NCBI RefSeq assembly: GCF_000022205.1
Contig: NC_012029.1
Coordinates: 992,001 to 1,056,000 of the forward strand
DNA length: 64,000 nucleotides
Direction: 5' to 3'
Source of the DNA: Halorubrum lacusprofundi ATCC 49239
GTDB taxonomy: Archaea > Halobacteriota > Halobacteria > Halobacteriales > Haloferacaceae
The notes under the pieces were generated by a model that saw nothing but the letters and a program-made list of their open reading frames with translations, was not told where the DNA came from and searched no databases. The stretch's first letter is position 1; each line of letters opens with the position of its first letter. Of this stretch, positions 1-7,135 are shown in pieces. The position numbers and the translations under genes are program-made.

Positions 1-1237
1 AGGGGATCTTCGTGTCGCCGGCCGCGTCGAGCGGCCCCGCCGCTCCACCCGAGATCCCCTGGAAGACGACGGCGACGCAGGCCGCGTACACGAACGTGAT
101 CGCGATCGGCACCTCGGGGCTCTCCGGGCTCTCCGCGAACAGCGCCACGATGTCGCCTGCGAAGACGGCCGTCAGCGCCGCGAAGACCACGTACGTCGCC
201 ACGGAAAAGCGGATGATGTCGCGGGCGTACGCCTCCGCCTCTGCGGGGTCCTCGCCGCCGAGCTCCTGCCCGACCAGACTGGAGGAGGCGAGCCCGAAGC
301 CCCAGCCGGGGGCGTTCATGATCCCCCAGATACGCCGGGCGATGACGAACGCGGCGACGGTGTTCTCGCCGAACACGTCGAGGATGGCGAGCATTGGGAA
401 CTCCGCGGCCGTCCACACGAGGTTGCGCGCGCCGACCGGAACCCCGATCTCGACGAGGTCGTGGAGCATGTCCGGGTTCACGTACGAGCCGAACGGGTCG
501 ATCGCGATCGGGAACTCGCCCATTCCGGGGAGTCGCCCCCGCAGGAGCCCGACCGCGAACGCGGCGACGGCGAGCACGTTCGAGAGGACGGTACCGAGCG
601 CGGCGCCCTCGACGCCCCACCCCAGCCCGAAGATGAACGCGGCGCTGAGCACGATGTTCGCGATCGCGCCGCCGGCTCGAACCTGCATCGCGGTGTAGGC
701 GTCGTCGCAGCCGACCAGCACCCGGCTGCCGACGAGGTTGAGCGCGGCGAATGGAACGCCGAGCCCGACGATCCGGAGGTAGTCGGCGCCGAACGCGATC
801 GCGGCCTCGTTGCTGCTCAACACGTCGATGAAACGCGTCGGGAACGTCCAGAAGGTGACCGAGACGGGGATCGTGATCACGATAGCGAGGAGGACGCTCG
901 CCCGGACGGCGTCGCCCAGTTCCGCGTACGCCTCCGCGCCGAACCGCTGGGAGACTAAGGCGATGGTGCCGCCGGCGACGCCGCCGCCGAGCGCGAACGC
1001 GAGCCCCCAGTAGGGGCCGGCGAAGCCGACGCCGGCGACCGCGCTGGTGCCGACGGCGACGCCGACCATCGCCACGTCGACCGCGTTCTTCGACATCCGG
1101 GCGATCCCCGTGACGATCCGCGGCCACGCGAGGTCCGTCGTCCGGACCACGCGGTGACGGTCGATCAGCCCCGCCCTCGCGAGGGCGAAGCCGATGTATA
1201 AGATTAGCGCACGGAACGGGTTCGGGAGGCGGGCCAC
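1..1237 (-). CDS. MATE family efflux transporter, C-terminus cut by window edge
   Basis: Reading the minus strand from a GTG at 1237 gives an uninterrupted frame to base 2, about 412 residues. The N-terminal part reads ARLPNPFRALILYIGFALAR, followed by MSKNAVDVAMVGVAVGTSAV, GPYWGLAFALGGGVAGG and TIALVSQRFG. These are typical of the MATE (multi antimicrobial extrusion) multidrug/cation antiporters of the cytoplasmic membrane, which have 12 membrane helices and two internally similar halves. The second half (for example VPIAITFVYAACVAVVFQGI near the edge) is also visible. A GGAG lies about 10 nt upstream of the GTG. The substrate cannot be read from sequence. The end of the gene lies outside the window. 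Confidence 0.85.
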   Translation of the reverse strand, partial: MARLPNPFRALILYIGFALARAGLIDRHRVVRTTDLAWPRIVTGIARMSKNAVDVAMVGVAVGTSAVAGVGFAGPYWGLAFALGGGVAGGTIALVSQRFGAEAYAELGDAVRASVLLAIVITIPVSVTFWTFPTRFIDVLSSNEAAIAFGADYLRIVGLGVPFAALNLVGSRVLVGCDDAYTAMQVRAGGAIANIVLSAAFIFGLGWGVEGAALGTVLSNVLAVAAFAVGLLRGRLPGMGEFPIAIDPFGSYVNPDMLHDLVEIGVPVGARNLVWTAAEFPMLAILDVFGENTVAAFVIARRIWGIMNAPGWGFGLASSSLVGQELGGEDPAEAEAYARDIIRFSVATYVVFAALTAVFAGDIVALFAESPESPEVPIAITFVYAACVAVVFQGISGGAAGPLDAAGDTKIP

Positions 1238-1368
1238 TGCGGATACGCTCCTTTCTCTGTGGGTAGTAAAGGGATTTCGTCACGCGGCGGGCGTTTCCGG
1301 ATCGGGAACCTGAAACGCGGCGACGACGGCGAGATCGACCTCAGGTACCAGACCACAGGCGCCCGATC

Positions 1369-1800
1369 TCAGGCGCCCGAGACGAGGTACACCGACGCCA
1401 CGGCGAAAGCGATCCCCACCGCCTTCCGAGCGGTGAACGACTCGCCCAGAAAGACGAAGCCGATCACCGAGGAGAACACGAGGAACATCGCGAAGATGGG
1501 CGTCACGACGCTCACCGGACCGAGCGCGAGCGAGCGGTACAGCGCTAAGATTCCGATCCCGAGGAAGACGCCGGCCGCGAGCACGTGGACGATTTTCGGC
1601 GAAGTGAGATGGCCGACGAACCCCTGTCCGGTGTACGCGAGCACGCCCACGGCCATGCAGATGAGAAGCGAGTTAGAGATCACCACGGCGACGTCGCTCG
1701 GGACCGCATTCGGTCCCGTGGTCGCGACCCGCATCAGCGGCGAGACGAGCGCGTACGCGCCCATTGCGAGGAGCGCGTAGGGGAGATAGGTAGCGTCCAT
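1369..1800 (-). CDS. EamA/DMT-type small membrane transporter (single EamA repeat)
   Basis: 143 residues, almost all hydrophobic, with about four to five membrane segments. The C-terminal part ILALYRSLALGPVSVVTPIF and GFVFLGESFTARKAVGIAFA matches the EamA repeat of the drug/metabolite transporter superfamily. Classical members have two such repeats (about 300 residues); this protein has one, so it would act as a dimer like the small multidrug resistance proteins, or pair with another half. The substrate is unknown. It is preceded by the sensor kinase gene on the same strand but starts its own frame at ATG 1800, about 70 nt after the kinase stop. Confidence 0.8.
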   Translation of the reverse strand: MDATYLPYALLAMGAYALVSPLMRVATTGPNAVPSDVAVVISNSLLICMAVGVLAYTGQGFVGHLTSPKIVHVLAAGVFLGIGILALYRSLALGPVSVVTPIFAMFLVFSSVIGFVFLGESFTARKAVGIAFAVASVYLVSGA

Positions 1801-1872
1801 ACCGGCCGGTCGGCCGGGGCGAACTAGTGCCTACCGAACCGCGGCCACCGATCTACGTTTCACAGCGCGAAG

Positions 1873-3621
1873 CTACTGACCTGTGCCCGCCGAGTCCGTC
1901 GATTCCGCGGACTCGGCGTGCTCCGAGCCGGCCCCATTGATGGGTACCGCGTCGCCCGTGGGAACGGAGACCGTGACGATCGTCCCGTGGGGCTCCCGCT
2001 CCGCGAAGGAGACGCTCCCGCCTACCTGGTCGATCCCCCACTTCACGATCCACAGGCCGATTCCGCTGCCGTGCTCCAGCGGCGTCTCCGTGCCGTGCGC
2101 CAGGACCTCGTACTCCGCCGGGTCGATCCCCGGCCCGTCGTCGGCGACAGAGAGTTCGACCCAGCCGTTCTCGACGGCCGCCTCGAGCCACACGGACGGC
2201 GCGGCCGCGTCGTTGTGCTCGACCGCGTTCGAACAGAGGTTCGACGCAACGACCCGGAGGGTCGCCGGCACGCTTACATCCGGTAGATCGCCGTCGACCG
2301 ACACCCGTGCGTCGGGAGATTCTGCGCGGAGGTCCGCGACCGCCTCGTCGACCACCTCGGACAGCGGGACCGGCGGCTCCGGCTCCGAGACCGGGTCGAA
2401 CAGCTCGCTGGCGGTCCGGGTGCGCTCGCTGAGATCGAGGATACGCGAGGCGCTCTTCTTGACGATCGACAGCGCCCGTTCGTCGCTCGGGTTCGTCATC
2501 AGCTGATCGGCGTACCCGTGGATCAGGTTCGTCTCGGTCCGAACGTCGTGCCGGAACACCCTGTTGAGCACGTTCAGCCGCTGCTGCTGGCCGAGGTACT
2601 CGCCCACGTCGTGGAAGACGATAAGGCGGCCGACCGCTCGCCCGTGGTCGTCGCTCACGCCTCGCACCGTGATCTCGTAGGGCTGCCGACCGTTCCGCCC
2701 CACGATCGAGAGCGGGCCGATGTCGCCGCGATCGCCGTTGAGCGAGTCGTAGCGGGGGATGACCGTACTCGCCGCCTCTCCAACCGCCGTCCGCCGGTCG
2801 ACTTCGAACACGTCGGCAGCACTGCGGTTCAAGTCGAGTACGTGGCCCTCGGTACCGACGACGAACACGGGATCGTGAAGCTGCTCGAACACCAGCTGGC
2901 GCGCCCGCCGTCGCGGCGCGGGCGTGAGCGTGAGCAGGCGGAACCGCGAGAGCGCGAGGAGGTACGCGACCCCGGAGACGGCGAATGCGAGCGGCGTGGG
3001 ATCGAGTCCGGGAACCGGGATGGCGCCAGTAACGTGGAGGAGGCTGCTGACCCACGGTGCCGCCGTGCCCACGAGCAGCGCCGCGCTCTGTCCTCGGAAC
3101 GGGCGGGCGTCGTCACGGACGAGCTGGAGGATCGGGACCGATCCAATCAGCCCCAGAAGGTAGGTGTAGCCGGCGATGACGTAGTACCACGGCCCGGGGT
3201 CGACGCGGAGAAACGACCCGACTGCGGTGTCGGCGACCTCACGGTTGGCGACGATGAGTCCGGCCGGGTCACCCGTCGCGACCACGAGAACGGTTATCGC
3301 CGGCGCGACGCAGGCCGCCGCCACGACTCCGGGTCTCACGTACCGGTCCCGGCCCGTGTACTCCAGTGCGAACAACAGCCACCCTACCGGAACCAGCACC
3401 ACCCCGACCCACTGAATGTCGTACCAGAGCGCCTTCGCGGCCAGCGTCGACGCCTCCAACTCGAAGACGAGAAACGTCGTCCACCAGACCTGCCCGAGGA
3501 GCAGCAGCGCGAGCCACGTCGCACCCGCGTCCGGGCGCTCCCGCCACGCGAGGATCGCCGCGGAGGTGCCGGTCACGACCGCGGTGAGTAGCGCGACGGA
3601 GAGTGGACTCAGGCCGATCAC
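1873..3621 (-). CDS. Membrane sensor histidine kinase (7TM-PAS-HATPase)
   Basis: 582 residues. Residues 1-235 hold about seven membrane helices, as in the haloarchaeal histidine kinase N-terminal 7TM module. Residues 245-345 form a PAS domain (VFVVGTEGHVLDLNRSAADV). The phosphoacceptor motif FRHDVRTETNLIHGY places His358. The catalytic domain spans about 440-555, with an N box (VVASNLCSNAVEHND), G1 (SVADDGPGIDPAEY) and G2 (EHGSGIGLWIVKWGIDQVGG). It probably senses a membrane or redox cue and autophosphorylates in the cytoplasm. No cognate response regulator lies next to it, which is common in haloarchaea. Confidence 0.9.
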   Translation of the reverse strand: MIGLSPLSVALLTAVVTGTSAAILAWRERPDAGATWLALLLLGQVWWTTFLVFELEASTLAAKALWYDIQWVGVVLVPVGWLLFALEYTGRDRYVRPGVVAAACVAPAITVLVVATGDPAGLIVANREVADTAVGSFLRVDPGPWYYVIAGYTYLLGLIGSVPILQLVRDDARPFRGQSAALLVGTAAPWVSSLLHVTGAIPVPGLDPTPLAFAVSGVAYLLALSRFRLLTLTPAPRRRARQLVFEQLHDPVFVVGTEGHVLDLNRSAADVFEVDRRTAVGEAASTVIPRYDSLNGDRGDIGPLSIVGRNGRQPYEITVRGVSDDHGRAVGRLIVFHDVGEYLGQQQRLNVLNRVFRHDVRTETNLIHGYADQLMTNPSDERALSIVKKSASRILDLSERTRTASELFDPVSEPEPPVPLSEVVDEAVADLRAESPDARVSVDGDLPDVSVPATLRVVASNLCSNAVEHNDAAAPSVWLEAAVENGWVELSVADDGPGIDPAEYEVLAHGTETPLEHGSGIGLWIVKWGIDQVGGSVSFAEREPHGTIVTVSVPTGDAVPINGAGSEHAESAESTDSAGTGQ

Positions 3622-3707
3622 AGTTTATTCCAAAAGAAGGAGGTATAAATCATTTTGTTATCCTGATCCGACATCCCCGTTCGGCCGGGGGCCGAAGACG
3701 AGAGGGA

Positions 3708-4811
3708 TCAGCCGACCAGAGTCACCCCCGCTATCGCGACGCCGACGACGAGGTAGCTGCAGTCCGGGGCGATGCCGAGAACCGACGCGTCGTCGATCCG
3801 ACCCGCGAGCGCGGTGATGCAGACCGACGCGGCGATGCCGACGCCGAGCGCCCCGACGAGCGGCCACGCAAGCAGGCCGGCGACGGCCGCGGCCGTCACG
3901 ATGCCTGCCGCGAGCAGGTCCACCCCGTACAGCACCCACCGGGTCCGGGCGACGCCGAACACGACGGGAAGCGTCGCGACGCCGACCGCCGCGTCCGCCT
4001 CGACGTCCCGGACGTTCGGAAGCTCGGCGTCGACGAACGATCGCAAGAGGAAGTACGCGAAGACGACGGGAACGGTCGGCCCCGCCGACGACCCGGCGAA
4101 CGCGATTGGGAGGAACGTGAGGGCGGTCGCCCACCCCGCCGCGACGACGACCGAATTGACGACGAGCACGTCCTTCAGGCGCGGGACGTAGCTGCGCCCG
4201 CCGTCGGTGACCGTCGCGCCGACTCGGCCGGCGATCCGGTCGTCGGGGGTGATGCTCGCGAGGGCTGCACCGACGGCGCGGCCGAGGTCCGGTAGCCAGT
4301 CAGAGGCGTACACGACCCAGAACGCACCGGGGAGCAGGGTGAGCGCGAGCGCGAGCGGTCCGCCCGTCACCGCGACTGCGACAGCTAATCCGTAGGCAAG
4401 CGCGGCAGCGATCATCAGTTGGTCCCCGTAGCGACGGGCAACCAGCGCCCGATTCGGCGTCGACGCGGCGTCCGTGTCCGCGTCGGCGACGTGGTCGACG
4501 CTGTACACCGCGAAGGTGACGAGCGCGACGACCGCCGGAGCGACTGTCGGGGAGACGCCGAGGAGGACGGTCGCGATGAGCGTCTCGACGGCCGCGACGA
4601 GCGCCGTGAACGGCGACCCCCACGCGAAGGCGGTAGCAAGCCGCCGACCGTCGGCGCTCGGCCTGGTCGATGAATCGTTCGATGCGGCTGGGGAGTTGTT
4701 CGACGTGACCGAAGAGTCACTCGGTGATCTCGTGGACGCGGGCGGTTCCGAACGGTGCGGCGAGTCGGTACCGCCGGAGAGTTCCGACGGCGGATCTATC
4801 GTGTCTTGCAT
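3708..4811 (-). CDS. UbiA family prenyltransferase-like membrane protein
   Basis: 367 residues from ATG 4811; an upstream ATG would add 14 residues but the Ser/Thr/Pro-rich N-terminus makes either start possible. After a low-complexity leader (about 60 residues) there are eight to nine membrane helices. Two acidic motifs recall the UbiA superfamily: VDHVADADTDAASTPNRAL in the first half and NVRDVEADAAVGVATLPVVF in the second. The second is a good DxxxD motif with the usual GVxTLPVVFG tail. The first lacks the classical Asn-Asp start, so the prenyl acceptor (menaquinone, heme, glycerolipid or carotenoid) cannot be assigned. It is monocistronic and divergent from the VOC gene. Confidence 0.75.
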   Translation of the reverse strand: MQDTIDPPSELSGGTDSPHRSEPPASTRSPSDSSVTSNNSPAASNDSSTRPSADGRRLATAFAWGSPFTALVAAVETLIATVLLGVSPTVAPAVVALVTFAVYSVDHVADADTDAASTPNRALVARRYGDQLMIAAALAYGLAVAVAVTGGPLALALTLLPGAFWVVYASDWLPDLGRAVGAALASITPDDRIAGRVGATVTDGGRSYVPRLKDVLVVNSVVVAAGWATALTFLPIAFAGSSAGPTVPVVFAYFLLRSFVDAELPNVRDVEADAAVGVATLPVVFGVARTRWVLYGVDLLAAGIVTAAAVAGLLAWPLVGALGVGIAASVCITALAGRIDDASVLGIAPDCSYLVVGVAIAGVTLVG

Positions 4812-5005
4812 GGTTCGAGGCTGACGCCCCCGCCGACCGGCGACGCCCGCCATCTGTCACTCGTACTGCCGAATATATCTATTCGACCATGAGAAGCTAA
4901 ATAAAACACCGCTTCAGTTCGTTTTATTTTGCGGCAGGAGCGGACAATCGGATCGTCTGCGACCCCTTCAGTACGCTTTTGGGGCGAGCGACCGATGGAT
5001 CGCGT

Positions 5006-5773
5006 ATGGATGGAACCTTCGATCACGTGATGATTCGCGTCGAGGACTTAGAGGAAAGCCTCGACTGGTATCAGACCCACCTGAACTACGAGGAGAAGGG
5101 CCGCTGGGAGGCCGACACGTTCACCAACGTCTACCTCGGTCCCGAGGAGATGCACGAGGACGGGGCGACCCTGGAGCTCACCTACAACCACGGCGACAAC
5201 ACCTACGAGATCGGTGACGCGTGGGGCCACATCGCCGTGCGAGTCCCCGAGGACGCCCTGCAGGAGTCGTACGATCAGTTGATGGAGGAGGGCGTCGACG
5301 ACTATCGCGACCCCGAGTCGTGCGGGAACCGCTACGCGTTCGTGAAGGACCCCGACGGCCACGAGATCGAGATCGTCAAGCGCGACTACGGCGCGACGTG
5401 GAGTATCGACCACACGATGATCCGCGTCGAGGACGCTGACGAGGCGCTCGGCTACTGGACCCGCAAGTTCGAGTACGCCGAGGCGCGCGGCCGGTGGGAG
5501 GCCGACTCCTTCGCGAACTACTTCATGGCCCCCGAGGACGCCCCGAAGGAGGCGATGAAGCTAGAGATCACCTACAACTACGACGGCCGCGAGTACACGA
5601 TGGGCGACGGCTGGGGCCACCTCTGCGTCCGCGTCGACGACCTCGACGAGGCGTGGGATCAGCTGATGGTCCGCGAAGCCCTCGACTACCGCGATCCGGA
5701 GTCCTGTGACCACAACTACGCGTTCACGAAGGACCAGGACGGCCACGAGATCGAACTGCTCGTCCGCGAGTAG
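5006..5773 (+). CDS. Tandem VOC (glyoxalase-fold) protein
   Basis: 255 residues from ATG 5006; the frame is open upstream to 4979 but MDGTFDHVMIRVED is the natural VOC start. It contains two VOC modules in tandem, residues 1-125 and 135-255, that align with each other: FDHVMIRVEDLEESLDWYQ versus IDHTMIRVEDADEALGYWT, LELTYNHGDNTYEIGDAWGH versus LEITYNYDGREYTMGDGWGH, and KDPDGHEIEIVKR versus KDQDGHEIELLVRE. The metal ligands expected of glyoxalase I (His and Glu per module) are present. It may be a single-chain lactoylglutathione-lyase-type or dioxygenase-type enzyme; since haloarchaea use gamma-glutamylcysteine rather than glutathione, the substrate is uncertain. Confidence 0.85.
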   Translation: MDGTFDHVMIRVEDLEESLDWYQTHLNYEEKGRWEADTFTNVYLGPEEMHEDGATLELTYNHGDNTYEIGDAWGHIAVRVPEDALQESYDQLMEEGVDDYRDPESCGNRYAFVKDPDGHEIEIVKRDYGATWSIDHTMIRVEDADEALGYWTRKFEYAEARGRWEADSFANYFMAPEDAPKEAMKLEITYNYDGREYTMGDGWGHLCVRVDDLDEAWDQLMVREALDYRDPESCDHNYAFTKDQDGHEIELLVRE

Positions 5774-5804
5774 ACCGCGTCAGTTCGCCGTTTCCGGTCA
5801 TCGA

Positions 5805-6266
5805 TCACAGCTCCGCGACCACCTCTTTGCGCCCGGTGAGCGTCTCCGGGACGAGTCGGTAGAACGAAAAGCTGACATCTGCTGGTCGATCGCCGAAGAT
5901 ATCCACGAACGGGATCGTGACGCCTTCGAATCCCGCGAGCGCTTCCGTGGCGGTCTCGTCACCTGTTGTCGGTTCGAGAGTCCCCTGAGCGACGACACTG
6001 ACGTAGCCGCCGATCTCCTCGTCCCTATCGTACGTGACGAACGTCACGGATCTGCCGTCTAGTTCGCCTTTCCGCTTGGGCGGGAGATCGGCTATCCGGA
6101 AGTAGAACGCGGTCTGTACAGCGTTGTATCCGAACGAAACCGGGACGCTGTGTGGCGGCTCGTCGGACGGTGTCGACAGGGAAAGCACTCCGGTGCTGAC
6201 ACGATCTAAGAATGCGTCCCTCTCCGAATCGCTTAGCTGGATCTTTTCTCGAGCAGTCTCGACCAT
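5805..6266 (-). CDS. Pyridoxamine 5'-phosphate oxidase-fold flavin protein
   Basis: 153 residues from ATG 6266; an upstream TTG at 6293 is less likely. The sequence LSDSERDAFLDRVSTGVLSL, PHSVPVSFGYNAVQTAFYFR and SVTFVTYDRDEEIGGYVSVV is the split-barrel FMN-binding fold common in haloarchaeal PPOX-like proteins, which bind flavin (or F420 in related groups) and reduce small molecules. A TATA-like ATATATAGG lies about 45 nt upstream (6310-6318). Single gene, convergent with the VOC gene. Physiological substrate unknown. Confidence 0.8.
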   Translation of the reverse strand: MVETAREKIQLSDSERDAFLDRVSTGVLSLSTPSDEPPHSVPVSFGYNAVQTAFYFRIADLPPKRKGELDGRSVTFVTYDRDEEIGGYVSVVAQGTLEPTTGDETATEALAGFEGVTIPFVDIFGDRPADVSFSFYRLVPETLTGRKEVVAEL

Positions 6267-6652
6267 ACGCCCCTGTAGAGGGTCGAATACCAAAAGACAG
6301 AGGGTGGCCTATATATGTGGTCTCGGTGTTCGGCCGAACTCGCGCTCCGTTCAGTCGTCGACAGCGCTGAGATCGAGCGTATTCCGACACGGAGTCGTGT
6401 CAAATACGCGCCTTGTCTCTCGCACGCCTCCCAGCACTCTCGATCGTCAGTAGGCAGTTTCGGCTCCGTTGACGCCCTCGTCTTCAGATATCGCACAGCA
6501 TGACGCATCGGATCGCTGAAGCCTGCCGCTTGATCGATAGCGGGAGTGGGTATCGCGAATTGGTGACACGGTTGTTTATAAGCGATCGAGTGATGTTGCT
6601 GGCGGTTGTTTATATGTGATCGACGCTTCTGCGGTGAAGACCTCCAAAGCCC

Positions 6653-6749
6653 CAGCCGCGAGGGCGGCGCACGCTCGCTGCGCGCCTCACTCAGTTGCTA
6701 TCGCTCCCTCGTTGCGGTGCTTACATCGCCTGCGCCGCCCTCGCGGCTG
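6653..6749. repeat. Perfect 19-bp inverted repeat inside copy A
   Basis: The arm at 6653-6671 (CAGCCGCGAGGGCGGCGCA) is the exact reverse complement of 6731-6749, separated by 59 bases. As RNA or cruciform DNA this would be a very stable stem. It replaces the position occupied in copy B by a short CCGGCGC-GTA-GCGCCGG hairpin directly after the same CAAAGCCCCAG sequence. Confidence 0.85.
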
Positions 6750-6842
6750 CCCCTTTAAGTCCCGCCCGACCGCAACCGCACAGCCTCACGCCTCCCCAGC
6801 CTCGTCGCTCGCTGCGTCGCCGGCGTTGCGCGCCGGCTGCAT

Positions 6843-6861
6843 GAGGGACCTTCGGTCCCTC
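6843..6861. repeat. Stem-loop GAGGGACC-TTC-GGTCCCTC
   Basis: Perfect 8-bp stem with a 3-base loop inside copy A. It is followed at about 6885-6925 by a further imperfect stem (GGGCGCTCGGAGGCGC side). The density of stems in this block argues for function at the RNA or DNA structural level rather than coding. Confidence 0.8.
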
Positions 6862-7135
6862 TCTGCTCGCGACTCCCTCGCGCGGCGCTCCTCGCGCCCA
6901 AAGGGCGCTCGGAGGCGCGCGCCACCGCCTCGTTCATTTATAAGTGATCGTCGCCGTCACTCCCGCCCTTTTAAATACCGTATCGTCGCCATCGATCTGC
7001 AACACTCACTCCCGTACTCTCTCACCACTGTGCCTGTACTGACCGGAACCGAGGCAGAATGTGTCTCCTGGATAGAGTCTCAACGAGCCGAAGTTCCGGT
7101 TTTCCGACCCGATCGCCTCGGAACTCACCGGACTG

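Larger units (their letters stand above)
6575..7014 (+). repeat. Dispersed intergenic repeat, copy A (long form)
   Basis: This block shares its two ends with 36628-36820. Both begin with TTTATAAG, continue with GTTGCTGGCGG or GTTGTTGGCGG, a second TTTATA, and then CCAAAGCCCCAG. Both end with TTTATAAGTG, a TAAATACCG or TATATACCG segment, and CTGCAACA before CTCCCG or CTCTCG. Between the shared ends copy A has about 280 extra bases rich in inverted repeats. The repeated TTTATA boxes look like archaeal TATA elements in tandem. It could encode a small RNA or be a mobile or structural intergenic module; no protein is supported. Confidence 0.7.
6267..7135. other. Long non-coding gap with structured repeat
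   Basis: No convincing gene lies in these 869 bases. Bases 6267-6540 are ordinary upstream sequence of moderate GC. Bases 6575-7014 form a structured repeat described separately. Open frames through it are arginine/serine rich, lack family similarity and are interrupted in any consistent frame by the palindromes, so they are not called. Confidence 0.6.
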
